A stretch of 48,895 nucleotides of DNA. Source: Pseudomonadota bacterium. Lineage in GTDB: Bacteria > Cyanobacteriota > Vampirovibrionia > Obscuribacterales > Obscuribacteraceae. Below the pieces are notes generated by a model. The model did no database searches, was not told the origin of the DNA, and worked only from the letters and a program-made list of their open reading frames with translations. The position numbers and the translations under genes are program-made. The stretch lies in contig JAJPJO010000152.1 in assembly GCA_021324135.1 (NCBI GenBank), forward strand, positions 1-48,895, read 5' to 3'. This document shows, piece after piece, positions 1 to 8,108 of this stretch (position 1 is its first letter; each line of letters begins with the position of its first letter).

Positions 1-355
1 TCAGGGAGCGATGAACCGCGACGCGGATCAAAGCGATCTGAACATCGGCTGCTGAGCATGGGTAGGAGGTTGACGAAGCATCAACCAAAACCGCCGAGAC
101 GGTCCAAGGAGGTCGCCTTCCTGTCGATTGCAGCATGAAAACATGACGGCCCGTCACCAGGCGATCATCTCTTCGATGCATATGCTGAATATCATGATCT
201 AAATCCAGCCAAGAAGGAATGTCAACGTCGCCTGCGTTTTGTGAGAGGATCTTACGAAGCGAGATATACAGTCACCCCGGATGACATATCGCACAAGATC
301 AAATCGGGAATTTTCTCTCTATACTTCCAGCTTAAATTCAGCTTCAGCAAACTCT
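1..355. other. Left-edge region without a convincing gene
   Basis: A short open stretch at 2-55 (frame 2, ending TGA at 53-55) could be the tail of a gene that begins outside the window, but it is only 17 codons and cannot be judged. The remainder up to the ligD stop codon shows no good ribosome site plus open frame, no tRNA and no clear terminator. The 76-codon frame at 241-471 runs antisense into ligD and has no family resemblance, so it was not called. Confidence 0.4.
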
Positions 356-2500
356 CTAAATGCCCCGGTTCTTTCTTTGAAGCATATCTTCCAGATGGCT
401 TTTATGCTCAAAGCAATCCGCCCATAAGTCGCCCAGCTTTCTCAGGCGATCCGGTGCACTCGACATGGTGATGTCTATCGGATATATCGCCCCGAGCTCC
501 TGCCATTGCAACGGCATAGATACGGTTTGCTCTTGAACCAGCCGAGGCGAATACGGCGCAATCAAAGTCTTGCCTTTGCAGTTGGGACTGCAATCAAGCA
601 ACACCTTGTCACTGTGTTTAGCACTCAGGGCATCCAGAGTAATCTTATCTTTGTGCTGCCCTGCTACGAACCGGCTGATTGTCTCAGCAAGAACGCGCAC
701 TTCATCATGTAAGAGCGTGCGGACGATCGGAACGAAAACATGAAGTCCGTTGCGCCCGGATGTTTTTAGATAGGGTTTCAAGCGAGCCGATACAAGAGCT
801 TCCTTCAACCAATGTGCGGCTTCGCAAGCCCGAAGATACGAGTCCTTCTTGTAGACACGATTGTCCTTGCCTTCCTCGCTCGAATGACAATCTACATCGA
901 AGACAAGGAAATCCGGATAGTCACCCTTTGAATCTTGATTCTCGCGGGCTCCGGCAAGTGTGCCGCCATGCGCATCCGACTCCCCTTCGATCCGCGATAG
1001 CCAGACGTGATATTCCATCACCCCGTGCTGTGCGTACCAGAGCAAGGAAGCAACGTTATTGCACATCGCTGCTTCATCGGCACCGTCATTGAGAAAGATT
1101 GTTTCCACGAAATCCGGCACAGGGAAATTCCAGTGTTTTTGATAGAACCTCTTGCCTTTCATGCCATCGGGCGAGCGCACCACCGATAGTGGTCTGTCCT
1201 TGAGGTAGTGGAGCAAAAAGGGTGACACGCTGGCAATGTAAATGAGAAATTCTCTTTTCGTCAGCTTCGACAGATCGCCATGGTTCATCCACATTATCTT
1301 GTCCAGATGCGAGAGCTGCACCGTATCGCCTTCGACGATGATGTCTGCTTTGTCGCCTTTGCTTGCCGCTATCTGCGCTGCCAGATCGCCGGCGGAGCTC
1401 AGGTGCTCATGCGCCTTTTTCTCAGGAGCCGGCAATGAAGACATCTTATCGGCAATGACGATGCTCTGCGGAGCAACCGGCTCGGGTCCGCGCCTTTGCA
1501 ATTTAACTTCTTGAGGATCCTTATCGTCACGGAATCTCAGAAATACCGGAGTGCGCAGGTGAAAATCACGAGTCCAATCCATGAATTTTACTTCTACCAC
1601 CACCTGCGGTTTCAGCCAGGTGACGATCTTCTTCTCGTCCGGACGCTTCAGGAACGGATGCTTGGCTTGCTTGAGCGGCTCGACTCTCCGCATGGTCTCT
1701 CGGAGAAGGCGCTCGTCGAAGCCGGTTCCGACAGATCCACAGTAAATGAAATGCCCCGATTGATCGTATGAGCCAAGTAAGAGGGCACCAAATGCGGAGG
1801 CACGCGAGCCCTGACCCTGCGTAAAGCCACCGACGACAAACTCGTCGGTCTGCTGCGCCTTGACTTTTATCCAATCGGGCGAGCGACGCCCCGGTTCGTA
1901 GATACTGTCCAGCCGCTTAGCTACAATACCCTCAAATCCATTTTCAACGCAGGCCTGGTAAGCGGCCATTCCATCATCCTTGAAGAAGGATAGAATATTG
2001 ACGTTGTGAGAGCTTGTGAGAACCTTCGCTAAGACTGCTTTGCGATCCGCCAGTTTCGCTCCGCAAAGGTCAAACCCATCAGCATAAAGCACATCGAAGA
2101 CGAAGTAATAGACAGGAATGGCAGTCTCCGCTCTTATGATATCCGGGGCATGAATCAAGTTGATGCGCTGTTGCAGATGTTGAAACGACGGCCGGCCCTG
2201 CTCATTTAAGGCGACAATCTCTCCATCGAGCAGCACATCGCATGCCACCATATCCGGTAGCGCGCGCGCCAATGACGGATACTGATGGGTGATGTCCAGA
2301 GCTCGCCTGGATAACAGAGTACATGCTTCTCGCGTCACCAGAGACAGGGCGCGCATGCCGTCCATCTTCGGCTCATATATCCACCCCGGACGCAGGAAAT
2401 CTGCTTCAGGCAAGGCTGCCAGCATGGGGACAAACTTGGCCGGCAGAGTGCGTCGCCGTGCACCAGCAACTCCTGCGATACCAAGCAAGTCAGCGCTCAT
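356..2500 (-). CDS. ligD: Two-domain ATP-dependent DNA ligase D (ligase-polymerase)
   Basis: Joins broken DNA ends in bacterial non-homologous end joining together with Ku. The 714-aa protein has the ATP-dependent ligase domain first: the adenylation motif EPKMDGMRAL lies near residues 44-53 (Lys is the AMP-accepting residue), followed by the OB-fold part to about residue 340. The C-terminal half is an archaeo-eukaryotic primase-type polymerase domain, with the metal-binding pair in FDVDCHSSE and the downstream SGRNGLHVFVP histidine motif. No phosphoesterase domain is visible, so the order is Lig-Pol as in Bacillus LigD rather than the three-domain mycobacterial form. The start ATG overlaps the ku stop as ATGA (2497-2500), implying translational coupling. 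The stop is TAG; read-through would add only three residues before TGA. Confidence 0.95.
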   Translation of the reverse strand: MSADLLGIAGVAGARRRTLPAKFVPMLAALPEADFLRPGWIYEPKMDGMRALSLVTREACTLLSRRALDITHQYPSLARALPDMVACDVLLDGEIVALNEQGRPSFQHLQQRINLIHAPDIIRAETAIPVYYFVFDVLYADGFDLCGAKLADRKAVLAKVLTSSHNVNILSFFKDDGMAAYQACVENGFEGIVAKRLDSIYEPGRRSPDWIKVKAQQTDEFVVGGFTQGQGSRASAFGALLLGSYDQSGHFIYCGSVGTGFDERLLRETMRRVEPLKQAKHPFLKRPDEKKIVTWLKPQVVVEVKFMDWTRDFHLRTPVFLRFRDDKDPQEVKLQRRGPEPVAPQSIVIADKMSSLPAPEKKAHEHLSSAGDLAAQIAASKGDKADIIVEGDTVQLSHLDKIMWMNHGDLSKLTKREFLIYIASVSPFLLHYLKDRPLSVVRSPDGMKGKRFYQKHWNFPVPDFVETIFLNDGADEAAMCNNVASLLWYAQHGVMEYHVWLSRIEGESDAHGGTLAGARENQDSKGDYPDFLVFDVDCHSSEEGKDNRVYKKDSYLRACEAAHWLKEALVSARLKPYLKTSGRNGLHVFVPIVRTLLHDEVRVLAETISRFVAGQHKDKITLDALSAKHSDKVLLDCSPNCKGKTLIAPYSPRLVQEQTVSMPLQWQELGAIYPIDITMSSAPDRLRKLGDLWADCFEHKSHLEDMLQRKNRGI

Positions 2501-3408
2501 CCAGTCTTGCGCTTCCTGCTCTTCTTACCTTCATCGCCGGCAACAGCCGCGACCGGCTCTTCAGCTCTTTTGGCGGCGCTCTTCCTGACCTTCTCGGCTC
2601 CGTTGCCGGTAGCGCCGGCGGTGCCGCCTTCCTGCTTCTTAGCCTTGATGCTTTCCATGCTCGCCTGCAACGCATCCATCAAATCGATGACATTGGCAGC
2701 GGCAACCTGAGGAGCCTCGTGCACCTCCTTGCCCTCGAGCTTGGCTTCGATTAGCTGCAGAAGCGCTTCTCTATACTGATCCTTATGTGCCTCAGGAACG
2801 AAATCCTGGGTCATAAGGTCGATCAGGCTCGAGGCCATCATTAGCTCTTTATCCGAGATTTGCACATCAGGCAGCTCTTTATTCTTATCGACGCGAATTT
2901 CATCGGGATACAAAAGCGTGTGCATCATCAAAGTGCCACCATATGCTCTCAAACAGCAGAGGCGCTGCTTGCTGCGAATCGCCACCGTGGCCACTGCCAC
3001 CATACCCTTTTCTGTCATCGCTTTCATGAAAAGTGCAAACGGTTTGCGCGCTGCTTCATCCGCTTCGATGTAGTATGCTTTGTCGTAGCAAACAGCATCG
3101 ATTTCGTCTTCATGCACAAACGATGTGATCTCAATGGCGTTCTTGTTCGGCAGTGGCAGTTTTTCGAAATCGTCCTTCGTCAAGACGACGTACTGGCCCT
3201 TGCTGTATTCATATCCTTTCTCAATCTCTTCGTATTCAATCTTGCGGTCGCAAACGGGGCACATCCTCTGTTCTTTTATGCGCGACTTGCAGTCCTTGTG
3301 CAGTTGGTTGAATGAAATATCCTTGTTTTCAGTAGCAGAGTACAACTTGACCGGAATGCTCACCATTCCGAATGTGACAATGCCGCTCCATATTGCTCTT
3401 GCTGCCAT
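2497..3408 (-). CDS. ku: Ku DNA end-binding protein
   Basis: Bacterial Ku homodimer that threads onto double-strand break ends and recruits LigD. The 303-aa protein starts with the typical MAARAIWSG..TFGMVSIPVKLYSAT core and carries the Ku beta-barrel through about residue 250. A CPVCDRK segment near residue 50 gives a Cys pair seen in many bacterial Ku proteins. The tail from about residue 255 is low complexity, Lys/Ala/Gly rich and ends SRKRKTG, like the basic DNA-binding extensions of other Ku proteins. An AGGTG ribosome site precedes the ATG by about six bases. The gene is upstream of ligD with a 4-base overlap, forming a minimal NHEJ operon. Confidence 0.96.
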   Translation of the reverse strand: MAARAIWSGIVTFGMVSIPVKLYSATENKDISFNQLHKDCKSRIKEQRMCPVCDRKIEYEEIEKGYEYSKGQYVVLTKDDFEKLPLPNKNAIEITSFVHEDEIDAVCYDKAYYIEADEAARKPFALFMKAMTEKGMVAVATVAIRSKQRLCCLRAYGGTLMMHTLLYPDEIRVDKNKELPDVQISDKELMMASSLIDLMTQDFVPEAHKDQYREALLQLIEAKLEGKEVHEAPQVAAANVIDLMDALQASMESIKAKKQEGGTAGATGNGAEKVRKSAAKRAEEPVAAVAGDEGKKSRKRKTG

Positions 3409-3641
3409 AATTTCACCTGCGAGTTACTTGTCCCCGACAATTCAAAATCACGCGGACCACCGATATATCCTTCCACTTTGTAATATGTATTATGCAGACA
3501 TGCATCAGTCATACATATGGATGGTGTCGGCATGTAAAGCCGGTCTTGCGAGGATTCGATGAGAGCTTCCAGCGCCGCAGGCTAGATTAAATCTGCCTTT
3601 AGGCGACCGATAACTTGCTAGAAAGGACGTTCTGAAGCCAA

Positions 3642-4475
3642 ATGAGCATCACATTGAATAAGCCAAACGACGGTCAAAATCCAGTCACCCCTGATTTTGT
3701 CTGGTCGCTCAAGCCGAGAGACAAAGAGGTATTTTTGATCTTGGACCGCGACGGCACGCTCGTCGAACATGCCCGTCGCCCGGACCTGGCCATCATCAGA
3801 CCGGATCAGGCTCAGCTGCTTTATCGCGTCAATGAACTTTTGAGCCGACGGGTGGCCATCGTCAGCGCTCGTGGTCTCATGTATCTCAACCATGATTTTG
3901 ATTCCGGCCGTTTCATTCTAGCCGGCAATTATGGACTGGCAGTCTCGCTCCCGAACGGCTTGCAGCATGTCCATCCCAAAGCACGTGCCGATCAATCGAC
4001 GATCAGCAAAATATTCGAGGCCATGCAGAAACAGGCACCGGAGGGCGCCGTTTTTGATTACCATTACTATTCCTTTTCGATTCACTTCAACGAATTGCCC
4101 GAAGAACGGCGTCCGGCTATCCATGAGATGCTGGCGCGATTCATAGCGGACTATCCCGAGATTCGATTCAGACCTGATGCCACCAGCTATGATGTCCTTC
4201 CGAACCTCGTCTGGAACAAAGCCGATGCACTCGATCAAATTACCAAGTTGGCCAAGCTCTCCGCCGAGGAATCTTTCTTCGCGGTATTTGGTGATTCTCA
4301 TTATGACGAGCCCATGTTCAAATGGGTCAACGAGCGAAATGGACTCTCGATAAAAGTGGGGCGCAGCCATCGCGAATCACAGGCCACTGCCATCGTGGAC
4401 AATACCACTGACGTGTATATGATTCTCGAGGATCTCTTGATCAAAAAAGGCCAGCAATCGCAGCGCGGCTTTTAA
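3642..4475 (+). CDS. Trehalose-phosphatase-like HAD hydrolase
   Basis: A 277-aa HAD-superfamily phosphatase most like trehalose-6-phosphate phosphatase (OtsB). Motif I is LDRDGTL near residues 35-41 (first Asp is the nucleophile), followed by the VSAR motif II region, the LAGNYGL cap signature typical of the OtsB branch, a lysine in NLVWNKADAL, and motif IV FGDSHYDEPMF with metal-binding acids. No signal peptide. It is transcribed divergently from ku; no trehalose-phosphate synthase gene lies nearby, so a related sugar-phosphate substrate is possible. An AAAGGA lies 14 bases before the ATG, which is long. The gene ends in TAA, and a small TGCG/CGCA hairpin with a T-run follows at 4547-4567. 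Confidence 0.75.
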   Translation: MSITLNKPNDGQNPVTPDFVWSLKPRDKEVFLILDRDGTLVEHARRPDLAIIRPDQAQLLYRVNELLSRRVAIVSARGLMYLNHDFDSGRFILAGNYGLAVSLPNGLQHVHPKARADQSTISKIFEAMQKQAPEGAVFDYHYYSFSIHFNELPEERRPAIHEMLARFIADYPEIRFRPDATSYDVLPNLVWNKADALDQITKLAKLSAEESFFAVFGDSHYDEPMFKWVNERNGLSIKVGRSHRESQATAIVDNTTDVYMILEDLLIKKGQQSQRGF

Positions 4476-4899
4476 TCAAGCTAATCCACCGGACTGATCC
4501 ACCTAAAAAGTTTGGATATAAACTGCACGCCGGCACATGAAGCGCTTGCGTAAACCCGCATTTTTTTATCGCCACGGTCAAATATGCGCCTCGAGCGCAT
4601 AGATGCTCATAGGCACGCACCGGACAAGACCCCGTCCCCAGATGCCTTTTGCAATCCGCTCGATTCACGAGCGTGAACCCCGACCATATGCCCAACAAGA
4701 AGAGCCCAGCTCAAATGACCCGAACGACAATTTCAGCCCAGAAACATACTTCATTTGGCGCCCTGCGACCACCTGCATCGCCCATTGCGTTTTTACGTAT
4801 GGCTGGCAGTCGTCTGCGGTTTTAGTATGCAGGCAGGTTGGAGACAGCCAGCTTGCCGGAAATACTGCAAGTATCGAACAGAGCCAAGAGGTGTCAGAG
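4476..4899. other. Leader/intergenic region before the amber-decoding cassette
   Basis: 424 bases between the phosphatase and the Cys-rich small protein. A frame is open from 4603 into the downstream gene, but its translation before 4900 is low-quality (no ribosome site, no recognisable composition), so it is treated as untranslated. The region should hold the cassette promoter; no clear -35/-10 pair could be picked by eye. Apart from the weak terminator at 4547-4567 nothing else was seen. Confidence 0.4.
4547..4567 (+). terminator. Weak intrinsic terminator candidate
   Basis: A four-base stem (TGCG 4547-4550, CGCA 4557-4560) with a six-base loop is followed directly by seven T residues. It is about 70 bases after the trehalose-phosphatase-like gene. 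The stem is short, so this is tentative. Confidence 0.35.
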
Positions 4900-5205
4900 A
4901 TGACTTTTATGTATAACATCGATCCGAGCAAGCCTTACGACGGTCCGGAATTCGAAGAATATTGCATCAGCGAAGGCAAGTATCTTCCCGCCAGTCGAGA
5001 CCGGACTCCATGCATGACCTGTCCTCTCTTCAGCCTGTGCCAGCCGGGATTTGAGGAACAGGTGCGCCGGCTCCAAAACGGCGAGAATCCCAGCCTTACT
5101 GAAGGCTGTGCCTTTCCTGATGGAAGCCTGGATTCCGACAACCTTTTCGTTGGTCTTACTCAAGAACAAATCGACTTCGTCAAATCAAAAATCCCCGGCA
5201 TGTGA
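4900..5205 (+). CDS. Small Cys-rich acidic protein of the amber cassette
   Basis: No family recognised. The start at 4900 is chosen because AGAGGTG sits six bases upstream; the frame is open further upstream but without a ribosome site. The 101-aa product is acidic, lacks a signal peptide or membrane segment, and has five Cys: one near residue 20 (EEYC), three in TPCMTCPLFSLCQ and one in EGCAF. The CxxC-x5-C arrangement could bind zinc or an iron-sulfur cluster, but it may equally be a redox or scaffold protein. It is followed after 41 bases by the 61-aa peptide gene and thus appears to be the first gene of the 4900-8785 cassette. Ends in TGA. Confidence 0.65.
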   Translation: MTFMYNIDPSKPYDGPEFEEYCISEGKYLPASRDRTPCMTCPLFSLCQPGFEEQVRRLQNGENPSLTEGCAFPDGSLDSDNLFVGLTQEQIDFVKSKIPGM

Positions 5206-5246
5206 AACGACGATCACTGCCCCGCTAATTCAAAGGAGAAGACAAC

Positions 5247-5432
5247 ATGAACAACAAAATAGCAGCCAATCAAAGTGGTATCACACCTGGTTTCGACGGT
5301 GCCCTCATCGGAAAGCAGCAACTCCTCATTAAGGCGAAGCTCAAAAAAGAATCAGCCCTGGTTGCAAAACAACAGCTGCATGTGAAAGCGGCATTGGCAT
5401 CTCAGCGCAAAACCGGCGGGTCGGGAAAATGA
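5247..5432 (+). CDS. 61-aa basic peptide with internal repeat
   Basis: A short gene with a strong AAAGGAG ribosome site eight bases before ATG, so it is very likely translated. The product is rich in Lys, Gln and Ala, has no Cys, and contains an imperfect duplication: GKQQLLIKAKL is followed 16 residues later by AKQQLHVKAAL. Its end overlaps the start of the desaturase-like gene as ATGA (5429-5432), indicating coupled translation. Possible roles are a carrier or substrate peptide for the neighbouring enzymes, an RNA-binding peptide, or a chaperone-like subunit; the sequence does not decide. It is too short for ordinary annotation but its ribosome site and gene overlap support it. Confidence 0.7.
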   Translation: MNNKIAANQSGITPGFDGALIGKQQLLIKAKLKKESALVAKQQLHVKAALASQRKTGGSGK

Positions 5433-6481
5433 TCGGCAAGCCCGAACTTGAGCTTTGCAGCTTGAGCAACGAGGCACCCGACCAGAGAGCGGCAATGAAC
5501 CCGGACTCGACAGTAGAGGACACACCTCAGCTTGTCACTATGCCTGCGCCTGTGCAGTTGCCGGCGGAGCTGTTGAGAAAAAGACCGCGCTTGTTCTGTC
5601 TTCGAATCGGTATCGCCTCGGCAATCATAGCGGCGACATCGACTTGCATGATGAGCGGTTCGGTGCTTCTGTTCGCTCTGGGAGCGGCCGTGCAGGGAGC
5701 CATGTACGTTCATCTCATAGAGCTTCAGCACTCAATCCTGCACAGGCAAGTTTTCGAATCTTCAAAGATCAACCGCATCCTCGGCTTCCTGCTGGGATTG
5801 CCCATGCTGATCAGTTATTCCGACTTTCAATACAAACATTTGAAGCACCACAAATACTTGGGCACCATGCGTAATACCGAAACATTTGTCTATCAGCGCC
5901 AAGAGTTGAACTCGATAGAAGGGTTTGTCAAATCGATGCTCGACTACTCGAGACTGATTACCGTGGCTAAGCGCATATCAGCTTCCTTCCTCGGCAGCGA
6001 TTGTGAACCCTGGCGATCCCAGATCTTCTGCGGAAATGCCGAGAGTGCGGATGAATATTCCTATACCAAAACAGGCGAAAAAATCAGGCGAGAGTATCAA
6101 CTGTTTGGATTGACCCTGGCAACCATCATTGCAATTTCAATCGTTTTTTCCAAACCCATGCTTTTGATACTGTGGATGGTGCCGCTCTTGATTGCGGAGC
6201 CCGTGCACTTCTTGCTTGAGCTTCCCGAGCATCTCGGGCTGCCGGCGCACTCCAACATCAACATATTTGAGAATACCCGCACCTGGGGCGGTTCCTGGTT
6301 TGCCCGCTGGTTCACTCACTACACAAATTTCCATATCGCCCATCATTATTGTCAATACGCGCCGATGGATAATCTGCCCCGCCTGCAGCCATTGATCGAC
6401 GGGAAGATACCGGCAACGTCGCGGAGCAGATCGTACCCCCATTTTTTCATGCAAGTAATCAGAGGTGAGATCGAGCCATGA
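5429..6481 (+). CDS. Membrane fatty-acid-desaturase-superfamily di-iron enzyme
   Basis: A 350-aa integral membrane oxygenase of the fatty acid desaturase/hydroxylase superfamily. Three histidine boxes are visible: HSILH (101-105), HLKHH (137-141) and HIAHH (302-306), with extra histidines at EPVHFLLELPEH (260, 268). Hydrophobic segments lie around 58-98, 117-130 and 223-258. Family members use O2 and a di-iron centre to desaturate or hydroxylate lipids, but also small metabolites and carrier-bound amino acids. It is coupled by ATGA overlaps to the 61-aa peptide upstream and to the LysRS paralogue downstream, so a role in making or modifying the amino acid handled by that synthetase is an attractive inference; the substrate cannot be read from the sequence. 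Ends in TGA. Confidence 0.8.
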   Translation: MIGKPELELCSLSNEAPDQRAAMNPDSTVEDTPQLVTMPAPVQLPAELLRKRPRLFCLRIGIASAIIAATSTCMMSGSVLLFALGAAVQGAMYVHLIELQHSILHRQVFESSKINRILGFLLGLPMLISYSDFQYKHLKHHKYLGTMRNTETFVYQRQELNSIEGFVKSMLDYSRLITVAKRISASFLGSDCEPWRSQIFCGNAESADEYSYTKTGEKIRREYQLFGLTLATIIAISIVFSKPMLLILWMVPLLIAEPVHFLLELPEHLGLPAHSNINIFENTRTWGGSWFARWFTHYTNFHIAHHYCQYAPMDNLPRLQPLIDGKIPATSRSRSYPHFFMQVIRGEIEP

Positions 6482-8103
6482 AGCAGAACAACAGCCTGCA
6501 TGCAGAAAAGCAGCGCAAACTTCAGGAATTGAAAGACCAGGGTGTGGTTACTTATGCTCATCGATTTCAAAGAACGCATACAGCTGCAGATGTCCTTGAT
6601 CGATACGATCATCTGGTCGCCGACGAGCAAGCCGCCGATCGAGTGAGAGTATGCGGGCGCATCATGCGCAAACGCTACAGCTGGAGGTTTGTTGATCTGG
6701 AAGATCAGTCAGGATCGATTCAGCTCATCTTTGAGGAAAACGTGATTGGCGCCCAGGCAGCCAAACGGCTGCGGCTGATGGATCGCGGCGATATTATCGG
6801 TGTTTGCGGCCGGCCGATGCGAACTCGCCAGGGACCGCCCTCCATCCTTGTTGAGGAGTGGGAAATCCTGGCCAAATCGATGCAACCAATTCCAGATGAT
6901 CCTGGCTTTCTTGCCGACCAGGAAGCTCGTTTTCGCCAGCGGCACCTCGATTTCATGCTCAACAAGCAGGCTCGGGAGATGCTGCTCAAGCGCGCCATGA
7001 CTGTGAAAACCATTCGCGCTTTCCTGGACGAGCGTGATTTCCTCGAGGCGGAAACGCCGATTCTCCACGAGCAAGCCGGTGGTGCCGAGGCAAGACCGTT
7101 TGTAACCCACCACAATGCCATGGATCGCGACATGTATATGCGCATCGCACCGGAATATTATCTCAGGCGCCTGCTCGTGGGCGGGTTTGAAAGGGTCTAT
7201 GAGATCGGACGCAATTTCCGCAACGAAGGCATGAGCCCTCGCCACAATCCAGAATTTACTTCCCTGGAGATGTTTCAAGCATATGGCGACTACAACGACT
7301 TGATGGAGCTGACTGAGATGATGCTGAATCAGGTCGTCAATCGAGTCTGCAAGTCGAGCAAGGTTATGCATCAAGGAATCGAGCTTGATTTCAGCTTGCC
7401 GTTTGCCCGCTGCACGATGACAGCTGCGATAAAAGATACCTGCGGATTGGATGTTGATGCGTATGAGACCGTTGATCAGTTGCGTCTCGCCGCCACCGCC
7501 GTCGGTGCCGAGCTGGACGATCAGAAAACTCGCGGAGAAATAATCAATGCCATCTTCGAGCAGAAAGTGCAGGAGACTTTGATGCAACCTACATTCATCA
7601 TCGATTATCCGGTCGAGGTTTCTGTGTGCCAGCACCGCCACCCCAACAAACCCGGCTTTGTCGAGCGCTTCGAGCTGTTTGTCTATGGCCGTGAGTTAGC
7701 CAACGGCTGCAGCGAATTGAATGATCCCGAAGAACAAAGACGGCGCTTTGCTTACCAGCAAGAAAAACGCGCTGAGGGTCATGATGAGCTGCCCGGACCG
7801 GACGCCGATTTCGTTTATGCCATGGAATTTGGCATGCCGCCAATGATGGGTCTGGGTGTCGGCATCGACCGTCTAGTCATGTTGCTCGTCGATGCAGCCA
7901 GCATCAAGGACGTGATCGCATTCCCAAGCATGAAACCAATTGCAAACTCGCGAGGCAGCACCGCTCGTGGTGCGCTCAAAGAAGTCACAGGCGCACCTGC
8001 CTCGAGCGACATGATCACCAGCGAGGCTGAGCAAAAAATGTCCTTTACACCAGTTATTCCGATCCAAGCCGGATCACCCATTTACTCAAAAGGAGGAAAA
8101 TAA
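6478..8103 (+). CDS. Class II lysyl-tRNA synthetase paralogue with altered pocket
   Basis: A 541-aa class IIb LysRS-like enzyme: N-terminal OB-fold anticodon domain (about 50-140), motif 2 with GRNFRNEG (Arg248) and motif 3 GLGVGIDRLVML (458-469). By eye against E. coli LysRS, Glu240, Glu278, Asn424 and Glu428 are kept (Glu226, Glu264, Asn409, Glu413 here), but Tyr280 is Phe266 and Phe426 is Cys411, both in the lysine side-chain pocket. The usual VSPLA[KR] segment is VSVCQH (381-386). The OB-fold loop normally containing GKASF is shortened to YSWRF. A tail of about 50 residues beyond the usual end is added. GAGGTGA lies nine bases before ATG, which overlaps the upstream stop (ATGA). The nearby tRNA-CUA is the likely partner; a housekeeping LysRS gone divergent is the alternative. 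Confidence 0.9.
   Translation: MKQNNSLHAEKQRKLQELKDQGVVTYAHRFQRTHTAADVLDRYDHLVADEQAADRVRVCGRIMRKRYSWRFVDLEDQSGSIQLIFEENVIGAQAAKRLRLMDRGDIIGVCGRPMRTRQGPPSILVEEWEILAKSMQPIPDDPGFLADQEARFRQRHLDFMLNKQAREMLLKRAMTVKTIRAFLDERDFLEAETPILHEQAGGAEARPFVTHHNAMDRDMYMRIAPEYYLRRLLVGGFERVYEIGRNFRNEGMSPRHNPEFTSLEMFQAYGDYNDLMELTEMMLNQVVNRVCKSSKVMHQGIELDFSLPFARCTMTAAIKDTCGLDVDAYETVDQLRLAATAVGAELDDQKTRGEIINAIFEQKVQETLMQPTFIIDYPVEVSVCQHRHPNKPGFVERFELFVYGRELANGCSELNDPEEQRRRFAYQQEKRAEGHDELPGPDADFVYAMEFGMPPMMGLGVGIDRLVMLLVDAASIKDVIAFPSMKPIANSRGSTARGALKEVTGAPASSDMITSEAEQKMSFTPVIPIQAGSPIYSKGGK
8091..8096 (+). promoter_or_regulatory. Strong Shine-Dalgarno for the amber-interrupted frame
   Basis: A perfect AGGAGG lies at the 3' end of the LysRS gene, 12 bases before ATG 8109. 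It is the only good ribosome site between LysRS and the tRNA: neither the ATG at 8238 nor any codon after 8474 has one. This decides that translation of the whole amber-interrupted frame should begin at 8109. Confidence 0.7.
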
Positions 8104-8108
8104 AAACC

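Noticed and set aside
4603-4899. Upstream extension of the Cys-rich small protein
   Set aside because: Open frame without a ribosome site; the start at 4900 has AGAGGTG at proper spacing.
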